DNA of 64,000 nt from Capitella teleta (lineage: Eukaryota > Annelida > Polychaeta > Capitellidae): assembly GCA_000328365.1 (NCBI GenBank), contig KB308559.1, positions 516,544 through 580,543 of the forward strand. Reading direction: 5' to 3'. Both the position numbers and the translations under genes were made by a program. The notes below the pieces were generated by a model. The model worked only from the letters and a program-made list of their open reading frames with translations. It made no database searches and was not told the origin of the DNA. This document shows positions 38,214 through 49,700 of this stretch, piece after piece. How positions within the stretch are numbered: position 1 is the first letter of the stretch; every line of letters starts with the position of its first letter.

Positions 38214-38588
38214 TCAGGTGACATTGACGCCATCTGCTGTAGTTATTCGCTCATCAAATCCTCTTTCAATGAGACTGTACAACGATATAAATACAACCCA
38301 CAACTGACCAGAAGACTCTCGGCGAATGAATTTTGGCGTCATCTCGTGTCGACGTCTCATCATTGAGGGATCAAATGTCAAGGTCAAGATGATGCAGTGT
38401 AAGATGGATTCGTTGTTTTTGGGATCACAGGCAGATTGCACTCTCAGGATTCGCCACACCTGTGCAGGGAAGGTGATCTCAGCTTCGACTTCAAAGAAGT
38501 CACTGATCAACAATTTTTTTTGCTTGCCTTCGCCAATTGCACGCGTTAATGCGTTCATGTCGACAAAGGAAAACAAAACCGCGACCAT
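38214..38588 (-). CDS. Hypothetical open frame, 124 codons
   Basis: An ATG-initiated frame (MVAVLFSFVDMNALTRAIGE near the start, FDPSMMRRRHEMTPKF later) has mixed composition more like a real protein than low-complexity translation. I recognise no domain. There is no upstream exon, promoter or poly(A) signal I can tie to it. It could be a decayed transposon ORF or chance. Confidence 0.2.
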   Translation of the reverse strand: MVAVLFSFVDMNALTRAIGEGKQKKLLISDFFEVEAEITFPAQVWRILRVQSACDPKNNESILHCIILTLTFDPSMMRRRHEMTPKFIRRESSGQLWVVFISLYSLIERGFDERITTADGVNVT

Positions 38589-39269
38589 CCGATAAAAGTG
38601 AAACTCATGTTGTAAGTTGTTAATATCGAAAAAAAATTGATATTATTGCAACACAGGGTTCGCTTTATCAGCTGAATGAGTATTGTGTAGGACAATCTGT
38701 TGACCAAGCAAAGCTCGCTCCCTGTCTGAATTCAGATGACCAAATGGATAATGAATGTACACATAATTATTACAATATCGAGATCACGTACATGATCGGC
38801 GTGCGATATTGCGAATCCTACCGAACTTCTGGCAGTCCAGGCATCTCGGCCAATCACCTGCTGAATCACTATTCACGAGCCTGGTTAAAAGTCATGATCC
38901 CTCATATCTTTGGAATTGTTTTATTAGTAAACAAGGTTTGGCAAATGAAATTTAATAATTACAAACCAACGTGTACAGTACTAGTACCAAAAACCAAAAA
39001 TCCATAGCCCGATTCCCAAAATTTAAAACCCGAACCCGAACGCTGACCCGATCACACCTTCAACACAATATGTACGTCACATCCTTTCCATATACGATGT
39101 ACAAGTACTCGTCAGGTTTAGTTGAAACGTAAGTACTGTCTATGTGTTTAAGTATACATGTATATGCGTATATATATTGATATGAATAAAAAGAACTCTG
39201 ATTACATGCACATTTTAGAACACCAATCAATAAATAGCCAATACATGTACTAATAATTTAATAACCAAT

Positions 39270-39755
39270 GCAGCCGCACATCACCTGAAACTTACTAAGT
39301 CCAAGACGGAAGTGCTTGTCATAACACAGCCTTTCCTTCTCTCTGACAATCAACGTGTGTGGGTGCATTGTGGGTAATCAGCCATGAAAGTGCATTGTGG
39401 GTAATCAGCCATGAAAGTGCGTGTTCTGGGAGTCATTTCCAATGCCGTCTTCAATGCGGAGACAGATGCAGCGCACACTCAGGTGATGCATTCTCAGGTG
39501 ATGAGTCGTCTTGACGATTGCAACTGCCTCTTGGTCGGCATTTTAGGCCACCTGATGGAACGCCTGCAGCGAGTACAGAACACTGCTGCTCGCGTGGTAC
39601 TAATGACACCCAGAACGAGACCCGGCCACACCACTACTGAAAAATGTGCACTGGTTCCCCATTGTACATTGTGTTCAATAGAGGGTACAGCTGATCTCGA
39701 ACGACATTACACGTGGCATCACCCCCCCCCCCCGAATATCTATGCTCTCTACTGA
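39270..39755 (+). mobile_element. LINE (non-LTR retrotransposon) reverse-transcriptase fragment
   Basis: About 39290-39330 reads LKLTKSKTEVLVITQP, the segment just after the RT active site in Jockey/CR1-like LINEs. The frame at 39411-39755 gives KVRVLGVISNAVFNAET and SRLDDCNCLLVG, then RLQRVQNTAARVVL, the thumb-side block of the same RTs. A 27-bp duplication at about 39364-39417 separates the pieces. Only the RT C-terminal part remains; ends and poly(A) are not resolved. Confidence 0.8.
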
Positions 39756-40707
39756 CGCCATACATTTAGCCGCCGCCGCAGAAATTCTCTAATTGTTCCA
39801 CCATTCCACCCTTGCATCAAAATCACACATGAAACCACGCACATCGTATAAACTGAGCGGTAACAGGTTTTCTGTTTGCACCTTCATCGAACGCTTCCCG
39901 TGTCTTGTTGTTGTACTGTTGTGTATACAGAACGTGTTTGAATAATATTATAATTATAACAGTATCGTGGGGAAACAACTAACTCGAGAAACGCAGTTTT
40001 AAATTATTATGGGTACGAAACGTAAGCAATAGTAGCAGAAATCTGAAAAAATGATTGTATCCATTAAAATATTGATATTTATCATGCACTGTGTGGTTCG
40101 CCAAGGATCTTATGAACATCCTCAAACACCTGATTCCATTGTGTAGAGGGGAATATAATAGAGGAACAGGGCCTCTGTTCAACCTGGTTCCGATAGACAG
40201 GTGCAATCGTGATCCGACTCCCGACACGCAGTTCACAATAGATATGGAGACGAGCTTTCTCCTATTAGTATACAAAATCAGACATCGGCTTTTCTCCCCA
40301 TTGTGAAAAAAATGATCATAGAGTGTCCGCTAGTTGAGCCACGAAAATTGTAAAATGAACGTTTATCCGATAAAGTCCATACTATGATGCGAATAAAATT
40401 ACCGAGGAGATAAAACCGAGCCCAAATTAACTAAACGATGCTTAATTTGTTCATAATTTGAGCGTTTTAGGTGCACTGAAACCGGAATCTGCGATAATCG
40501 ACTTAAATGATAACTGTTGGCTCGTTTAGGAAGTTAGGGGACATGCGGTGATCACTTTTCGTGAGCGATGTCTGATCGCGTATTCTGACAGGAAGAATTC
40601 TTCTCTCCATATCTATGCAGTTTACACCTCACGATGCGGTGGTTGGCCAACCCACAACCATCTCAACATGTTACTTATAATATGCTAAAGGTATCCTATT
40701 CTTCACT
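39756..40707. other. Intergenic, no gene recognised
   Basis: Overlapping frames at 39979-40306 on both strands have no recognisable family. Confidence 0.4.
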
Positions 40708-41196
40708 ATATGGCTGCACGTATGTGTACTGAGTACACGTACTCTATACACGTATTTTGAATGAAATCGAAGAACGCGTACTATGATGATACTCAGACTC
40801 AGTAACTCATCGTGATCAACCGAATATAATTATGTCGCCATCAGCTTTTTCAGTCCATGAAATAATCCTCATTAGATCACTCTAACTAGAAACAAATTTG
40901 AGTGTACACAGTACACCTGACACGGTTGAACTTGTATAAAATAATTATATAATTAAAGCACAATTTCTTAAGGAATTATCAAGGTGCTCCATTCCTTACC
41001 TGTTGTTTCGTCAATGTTATGTGTGCGTGACTCTGATTGGCTGACACGTTAAGTTGTGGCATGCATACATGATGTATTGAATTTTGAGTACCCGTTTCTG
41101 GAACACGATCATAGTACGGGTTCTATGAGTTTCATTCAAAATACGTGAGTATGGAGTACTCAGTAGCGTACGTGTGTCCACTGCGGCCAGCCATAT
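40708..41196. repeat. MITE G with long imperfect terminal inverted repeats
   Basis: The left end ATATGGCTGCACGTATGTGT and on to ACGTATTTTGAATGAAA is mirrored by the complement of 41110-41196 over about 60 bases with scattered differences. About 490 bp, no ORF. Confidence 0.7.
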
Positions 41197-41627
41197 TACT
41201 CAGACATACAGTCTCTTGTCGATATGAAACGCTTAATTAATGCTTGGTTGTCCGTGTTATATTATTGCCACGTGCACACATTTCTGCTTTGGTATTGTAA
41301 GCACTTATTGTGAGTTAGATTGGCTATGCATGCATGTTATTGCGAAAAAAAAAAAAAAAAAAAAAAAAAGAAAAAAAGTTGAATAGCATAAAAAAAAATT
41401 GCATCTGAGAAACTGCCAAGTTATTCATAGGTTATGAAATATTGCAGTGGTGCAATAGCGTCACGAGTAATGTATCGTGCACTGTGATGACCTTTCGTAA
41501 TTACGAACCTAAAATCGACCCATTCATCTGTTTTGGGATACGATTGGTTCCAGTCACCACCAACTGTATTTCTTGTTTATTTGCACGTGATCTGAATAAT
41601 TTTGTATTTATTATAATTTCTAATTGA
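41197..41627. other. Intergenic with poly-A tract
   Basis: An A-run at 41345-41397; otherwise unassigned. Confidence 0.5.
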
Positions 41628-42077
41628 CGAGGACCTATGGTAGTTTTGAACTAGTAACAGATGATAGAAGATCCAAAAAGATCAAATTTATTATTCTTTT
41701 AAAGTTTTGACTGACATATTTCTAGACATTACGCGTTCTGTGGGTTAACTCCTTGATCCATCGAATATGAGAGGTTTAAAATATCGCTTTCTCCTGGCGT
41801 TCGATTTCAGACTGCCCTGATGTTATAAAAAATAGTATCCTATATTGTTAACAATTAGAGCCATCGAGTGAGCAGATCTTTCAGCGGTTTTCATACGAAA
41901 ACTTGCGCTAATTTCATAACAAGCTGCTCTGCCTGAGTAAGAAAGTCGTATTTTAATTTGTCTTGAATGTCATTCATGGCTGACCGACTGTTTCAAAATT
42001 TGTCGTTCGTCACTCGATGACAATAGCCAATAGAATCGACCTTAACCGGTTCTGAAATGAACAAAAGTCCTCTTTAA
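41628..42077 (+). repeat. TTAA-type MITE family B, copy 2
   Basis: It shares GTTTTGAACTAGTAACAG and TTTCTAGACATTACGC with copy 1 and ends AAAGTCCTCTTTAA. About 450 bp. The left terminal repeat is degraded. Confidence 0.75.
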
Positions 42078-42680
42078 AATCAAAGCCTCCGCAACACCAG
42101 ATCAGCGTTGGCACATGAGTGGGTCTTCTACCAAGTATTGTATTGACACGACAGGCTAATTACATGGCTGCATATTTAAAGGGTCACGGACGACTGAAGA
42201 ATTGTTGAGCAAATGAAAGAGAGGGGGGAAAACTGTTCTAAGAAATGGATGACAAATGAGGAATGAAAGGGAAAAAAAATCTGATGCACTGTGACATGTG
42301 TTAATGCGTATTTTGCTTCTCCATTTGTTTAGGTTCGATAACCACTGATTAATTGTTATATAATTAAAATCAATTATAAATAATAAATAAATGGCTTTAT
42401 TGGTATTATCGGCACTCAGTGCCACTCACAAAACAATCATGCATGCATGCATACTCATACAAAAGTTTGACTTGATGACGCGCAAGCAATTCAATCAAAA
42501 TGCCTCCATCCTGAGGTTAGATCGAGCCATGGTTGCCAGCTATCCTGTCACATCTGTTGCGAACCCTTCTTGCTACCTTGCTCTATATAATAAAGAGAGA
42601 GCCCCGTTCCTGATGTTGACTGTCAGTATTGTTCTGTGTCTTCCATGCCTGGCATCTTCTGTCTCACCTGGTACAAATAA
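42078..42680. other. Intergenic, no gene recognised
   Basis: Unassigned AT-rich sequence between two MITEs. Confidence 0.5.
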
Positions 42681-43395
42681 TTAAAGGGAGGGAGAACTGG
42701 TTAAAAATGGACTTTGAGTCGTTATTTGATCCACCAAAAATGATTCCTATACCTGGCCCACACAAGGAATATCATCGTTAATGATTTTGCGGGAAATATA
42801 TTGCTAATTTGGCGTGACGTCAGACGCTGTGATGAAACACCGAGTTCCCTATCTTTTACAATGGGCCTCGTCATATCAGCGTGTCCTGCGATTAAATCCC
42901 TGGATATTTTTTTATTTTATTTTCGGATATAGATAGAATAATCATTTTGCCACCAGTCAGGCGCGAAAATAAATATATTTTTCGCTATTTTTCTTATTTT
43001 AACAAGCGATTTTCTAGGACACCTACCATGGTTTCTCATCCTGAAACAGTAAAAAAGGTCAGCCAGAGTGTACCACGCATGCGCAATACTGGCGCTTTCG
43101 TTTCGTAAACAACAAAGATGTCCTTTTATGGCGAAGATGATCTGCTCTGATTGGTTGAAATCGATAGCTTCACGAGGGGAACGGGACCAATCACGGCAAG
43201 CCCTCATCTGACGTTTGCCTCCTATACTTTACAATGGAAGCCATTCTCCCATAGGCGCAATGCTAACCCTGATATTCGGAATGCATTATTTCCTTACGCT
43301 TGCATCCAGGCATGGTGTTCTTGGCACGGAATGCTATCAACCGGTGCTATGAGTCAATAGAACATCACTTAAAATTCAGTTCCTCATTCCTTTAA
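42681..43395 (+). repeat. TTAA-type MITE family C, copy 2 (complete)
   Basis: It begins TTAAAGGGAGGGAGAACTGG and ends CTCATTCCTTTAA, so the ends are inverted and lie on TTAA, as in piggyBac-type elements. 715 bp, no long ORF. This is the only copy here with both ends visible. It contains a GCATGCGC motif (43078). Confidence 0.85.
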
Positions 43396-46300
43396 GAAGT
43401 TGTTCTTCCTTCCTGTTTAATTAAGTTTCTCGTATTCTTCTGCTCATCAACCTAATATTACTCACACAAACATCCCTCGTTTAACGGTTAATGTAACATC
43501 ACCAAATACATGTAATTGTTTAGGATAATAAAAAGCCCCAAAGCTTGCTGAGGCTCTCAATAAAAACCGAGAAGGTAAGCGTATACATCATCCTTACGAG
43601 GAGGCTTTTGTGTTGCTTGCCGAGTGGTATGGTTAGAGGAGGATTGGGTGTTCAACCAACGCTTCTGATACAGTTCTGTGGGAACAGACAAGGCATGACT
43701 GTGCACCACCTTGTGTGTGGTGCTCTGTTGTTCACCATCTCACGAATGTTCACTCAACGTTTGCTGCATTATAACCAGGCCGATCCGCACACAATTCCCC
43801 AGAGTGTTGACCTTTCCTGTACAGGGGTCATGCAATACGAGACGTGCAAAAACCCCATAAACTGACGTCTCAGAAGTCACCTTATCAAGTAACTCGAGAA
43901 GACACAACTGATGTCTGGATGGAAAATTTCTCAGCTGCATATTTCACGTCTGAAATTTGGTTCTCCAAATGTGCCTTATTATTACGCATGTACTAGTAGC
44001 CATGACAACGACGTATTACAGGAAATGTCTGCAATAGAGAAATCAAGATTGCGGGGTGAAACAAGGCTTGAGGAGCATTGCATATGGTGCAGAATCTAAC
44101 AGAGCAAATGCTCCGAGAGGACATAATTGCTTTGCTGTTGCATTCAACTGGTTTATGTACATTACTTTCACACTTGCTTCGAAAGGGGAAAATGAAATGA
44201 CCCCGATACATAGACCACGTATAGAATTGGGAAGCGTAACAGTATTTGCTTCAATTGCAAACTTAGTCTGCAAGCTCTGTTTGTTTTCGGCGATGCTGAT
44301 CATATAATGGACATAATGGACTCTTATTTACTTGGCAAAAGGTCAATGTTCTCGGGTTCACAAAGAGGTCATTTGTTGATGATATAGTTTGCGCTGACTC
44401 TTGTTTAATCATGTGATATGAGACTGAAAGAGAAGCCAAATGGAAGCGCATCAGTTGGTCGCTTGCTTCAAATGTGCCTCTTTTTTTATAGAAACATGTG
44501 ATTACTCCTGGCTTAGTAGTTAGTATACGTACTGCATGCGGTCACCAGCGACTATATATAGTGAGTATATAAATGTAATGCATGCAAATGTGACATTTGA
44601 AAAATGCATTGCGTTTAACTTCCATAATTCAAAGAGACGGAAGCTGGACTGGTAGCAGGTAAATGCGAGTCAGGTGACTAGATTTGAAATGATAAAACAA
44701 AAAGATGGAACAATTGACGATGAATTAAATCTTGCGTCAGCACAAGAAAAAGTCCTCAATATCCTGTGACATCAAACCACAACATTGGTTATAAATAATT
44801 TGTTATTCAAGCAAAATTAAGTAAGATAAATAAAGACATGTACCGCTCTAAGAGTGAGGTGAAAGCGAGTGGTTCCGGTGATTATGAAAACACAGCGCAT
44901 TACGACGCAGCGTTGTTTCGGAAACCCTTTTAGAAAACCGTGTTCGACGACATGAAATATTGACGTGGAGCAAATGTTTCAATCGTTTTAGGGGGATCAT
45001 GAGCACCGGGTTCCCTAACTGAAACGTTCTCTGTGACTTTGTTGCTATGCACACAAAAACATTCATAGCAAAGAGTGCCTAGCAACAAAGAAACAATCTT
45101 TGATGGTATAAATCACCTCATATGCAAATGAGTAGCCCAAATCTTGCTTCGATTTCTTCTTCGTGTCGTTCATTTCACCGTAATATTTGCACTTTGTAAA
45201 CAGAGGTTTCTCCGTTGACGCAATCGATGACATTGATCTTGGCTGTAGGTGCGGCGGCGAAATCTACGCCATGTGTAGATTACGTCTTTATATAATGATA
45301 ACATAATAGCGATGACGCCGAAAATCTTCCATATCGCCAATCATGCGACAATCGAAGGGAGGTTCATCCACATTTCCGCCTATAGCTGCCCAAAATATCT
45401 AGTATTTCCCCAACGATAACCATATATTTATAGAACTATATATATTCCTATACATGTATATATATGCACCTTGTAATCATGTACGTTTATTTCTTATTGA
45501 ACGTTCTTGCCTCGATGCAGAAAGGGAGCACACACCCTATCACTACTACTATAGATACATATGCTCACAAGGTTGCACGTGACAAATAATAAGTTACATA
45601 ATTAATAATAGATTTAAGATACGCCAACCTAATCCTGCGATAATGTCCTTATCGCTGTTGGGTGATAAGCCATTTAGAAGGTATTTGTGTTTCACTTTAA
45701 TGGATGTTTTATTTTTGTTTTGTTTTTTTTGCCTGTGGGATTAGAAAGCGCAGCATCTGAGGAATATTACCCAAGTGGTGCAATCGAACAATGTTCAATG
45801 TCAATGTAAGTAGACGTTGATTGAGCTGCGAGGCTGTGCCACTTGATTCAGTATTCTGCATTGACACCACAGAAGCCGGATGAGCTCACGCCTTCAAATT
45901 GCCCAGGTAGAATGCTATAGCTGAAGCACTGCGCTCTGCTATATTGTGAATATCTTCACCTGTCGTGGAGACAATTAAAAGTCACGATGAATCCCTGGTT
46001 GCGACAGCGCAATATTATTTCCTTGTCAATTTTTCAAAACCTCTGATCAGAAAAGTGATTGCAGTTTTAAACACCGTTCATGGGAAGAGAAACTTGAATA
46101 ATTTATCCAAGTAAACAGCGATGTCCAAGCTTCTTCAGTACATAAATCATTGATGCATTCTGGAATTGAATAGAATAAGATGTATCAATGATATAGAGCT
46201 ATGGCACATTGTCTATCTGCCATGAATTCAGCAATCACCAAGCACCTGTATTAGGTAACATTAATCCTTGATATCCCATCCAAGCACAGCCATTTGGACA

Positions 46301-46778
46301 TGCATGACCGCCTACTTTTAATCTCAATTCTAATTTAATTATCACTACACGTTAATATTCATCATACGCAGTTATTTTAACCATAGTATGGAATTTGTGC
46401 AAGAAGAGTGACATTCTTGATCACTACGTTATATCACAAAGACCACAATCATATAGCTACATGCATGACATGAGGTCTCCATGTATAATCCTCTGGAACG
46501 ATGGAATTTCGCTTAATCAGCGCACCTGCATGTAAAGGTATATCCGATCAATCATCAGCGGCTCTTTGATCCGTGCTCATGAAGATGAGGCTGTAATACG
46601 ACACCTACACCGCATACCAGAGAGAATAGCGTGCGTGTTGAGAGGCCTTTTCGGATGAATTAACCGTTTGATTTTATGCTTCATACCTCATTGTTCATGA
46701 TTGTTGTTATGGCACCACATATTCAAGTGTTCATTATGATCTCGTTTTATCTCATGCAGGCGCTGTTCAAGGCCCGTG
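43396..46778. other. Gene-poor region upstream of paladin
   Basis: Several 60-106-codon frames (for example 43545-43865) have no recognisable domain. Paladin 5' UTR exons probably lie here: an acceptor, TCTCATGCAG, precedes the coding start at 46759, and a donor-like CAAT|GTAAGTAG occurs near 45806. These UTR exons are speculative. Confidence 0.35.
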
Positions 46779-49700
46779 ATGGGAACCGGAGCAAGCAGCT
46801 CCCCTGGGAGCACCCCAGAACCGCTGCACTCGAAAAGGTCTTCTCTTGCTGTGAAACCGGTCGCCACTGCTAAACCATTGGGTGAGTGTGTCGTCATTAG
46901 CACATTTGGCCAACGAGGATCAATTGTTGGAATTATTAGATGTCGCAATGACATTTCAACTCTCTCCCTCCAATGAAAGCGACGCTGATGCAAGGAAATA
47001 TTAGATTGCTTCTATAGATGGTATTTAACGGCACTTTAACACTTACAGTGTCATATTGGTGCCTTGATTGCTTCTACAGACCTCGCCTGTTTATGCATTG
47101 AGAAAATTGACAACAATAGTCTATGTAGTTGTGAGTAATCCGAAATCCGGAAAAGTAGTTTGAAAATCTCCGTATGACATGCGATAATGTTTCATTCGAT
47201 ATCTCAATGTTCATTGGCCGTTCTGGGTTTATTCACAGATGAAAATGGTGACGAAGGTTTGTTGACATCAGGAAATTTTTGCTATTTTACATTTCACTTT
47301 TTTTTACTCAATCATTCGCTGACTCGCTGTTTATTTCGTTCAAATAGTATAATTACCGAGGAGATCCTTTTATGTCCAACCATTCATTTAATTTCCGTAA
47401 ATTTTAATTTGTTTTGTTCTTCTGCATTTGTTTATTACTCTCAATTCAACTTACACATTTATATTAGATTATGCTTTCTTGTCTGTTTTTCTTCCTAGAC
47501 GAGTGTTTGTTTCCCTAAAAATCTTAAACTTCCTGAAGTGGAGCAATATGAATATGCACATACTGGTATTCACCTGTCTGGTCCAATGAGTGGCACACTT
47601 ATACAGAGTGGGCCAAAAGTAGCTTACTTCCATTTTTTTCCTTTTTTTTCAAATTTACCAATTATTCTAAAAAATAACTACCTGGTATGGATTGACTAAC
47701 GTATTCTGTGTAAATTTATGCAAAGAAATGGAGAAGAAAGTCAATTTTGATTGTGTGAGGATTCTGGTGGAACATTAAGGAATGGTGTATTATTGCAAAT
47801 ATTTTGTTTGTGAGCTGATTCAGATGAGCCCCTGAACCAGCCTAGTGTGATGTTATGGTCGGTAAGAACAGAGACGTGGAGTCAATGGATTCTGACAACT
47901 GAATGACTTTATTACTCAGAGACAGGGGTTTATATAGAGAGAAAGCCAGACATTGAGATAATCAAGTCACATGAGTTTTCGCTATTTGCTCAATGAGTGC
48001 AGAGCCCTGTGTCTGCCACAAGGTTTCCTTTAGAAGAAAAAGGCTGGAGGCCTCGAGATGCGCCCGCTCCTGGTACGCACCTCAACGCGTGGCGTGGGTG
48101 CCACTTTCAACCGGTCCACAGACACCGTTTCATGGCGACCCGCGATGTCCACCAGGAACCACTTGTCGGTTCTTGAACGCATTTTGAAGGGCCTCGAATA
48201 AGGTCGATTCACTGGTCTGCGGTGATGATCCTTACGGATGAAGACAAATAGCGTTGTCCAGAGTTCCTTGGAGATACGGGACTGCGGACGCGCATGCTGC
48301 TTGGGCATCTTGGGCGTCGGGGGAAGCGTCTGCGTTGATGGCACGACGTCTCCGGCACTTTCAAGCGGCCGCGAAAGACCACTTCCGCCGGAGAAGCAGG
48401 CTGGTCCTCATTGAGGCCTCTTTGGAGCCGAGAAACACCCAAGGAAGCTGCTCCATCTAGGAGGGGTGGTTGATGCGAGCCATCAGGGAGGCCTTTACAG
48501 AGCGATGTCACCTCTGGACAATACTGTTCGACTGCGCGTGGTAAGCACAAGTGTGGTGAACAATTGCCCCCAGCATCTCCGCCATGTGCTGCCACTAGGT
48601 TGAGGTGAATTGTCCTCCGCGGTCGCTGGTGATGTCTGTGGAAAGACTGTAGCGCGACACCCAGCCTTGCTGGAGCTCTCTGACGCAATCTTCAGCTGTG
48701 ACTGAGCGCATCGGGAACATCTCTGACTACGTTGTGAAGCAGTCGATGACGGTCAGCAGGTTAGTGTATCCTTGTGACATGGGTAGCGGCCCGACGATGT
48801 TGTCGTGGATGTGCTTGAAGGGGGCATCGAGCACATGAATCTGCTGCACTGGAGCCTTTACATGGCACTGCACCTTTGACGCTTGGCAAGGCACCCAATC
48901 CTGGCACCATTGCGCGACATCGACGGACATCTTGTGCTAAACGAAGCATTCGCTGATCAAACGCCGAGATCCGTGACAGCTCGTGCAACTGTGGGGTACT
49001 GGATAGCCATCAGGGGTCGTAGCAACGTCCAGACGACGGTAGTCCCCACAAGGCCGCCACTCGCCGATGCTCTTCTTCACCATATGCAGCGTCAATGTCC
49101 AACAACTGTTTGAAGGGCGGATGATCCCGACACTCTCCAAATGGGCGAGCCTTTGCCGCGCCCAGCTTAGCAGGGTCAAGGCGACGCGGACGCCCCCAAA
49201 CCGGGGGGCCTATAGTGTCAATGTGATGCACAATGCCGTGTTGCAGGGCGGAGATGGAAAAATTCGGTTGAATCAGTTGAGGAAATCCCTTGAGTATAGT
49301 CGCTCGTATGGAGAAGCGCTCTCGTTACCGGACAATAATCTCAGAAGGAAATCTTGAGGCGGCCGTGTTTCTGCGCAGCACAAGGCCGAAAGAGCGTCGG
49401 CGCGGACGAGGCGGCGAACTGCGACGTCTACGAGCAGCTGATACTGAAGCAGGTCGTCGTCGTCGGCGGCGGCGGCAAGTTTGGCAGAGTAGTCCGCTCG
49501 GCGAGACATGACGCGGTCTGCCTCTAGGCCGAGGTCTCGAAGATCTTGCTTGCGTCTCCGAAGCGGCAAGCATGTTTCTGAAAGCCATGCTGGTCATTCA
49601 AGCGCAGAATCTTCTCGGCCAGCTCCATGATGTCGAGCAGGCGGTCGGCGCGCTAGTCATCAAACGTCCTGATGAGGTGCTCCTTCAAGTGCTGGTGGGT

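Noticed and set aside
43545-44307. Overlapping 60-106-codon frames on both strands
   Set aside because: No family resemblance, no splice logic, and open on both strands.
47993-49600. Several 60-160-codon frames on the plus strand
   Set aside because: They are shadows of the antisense Gypsy fossil.
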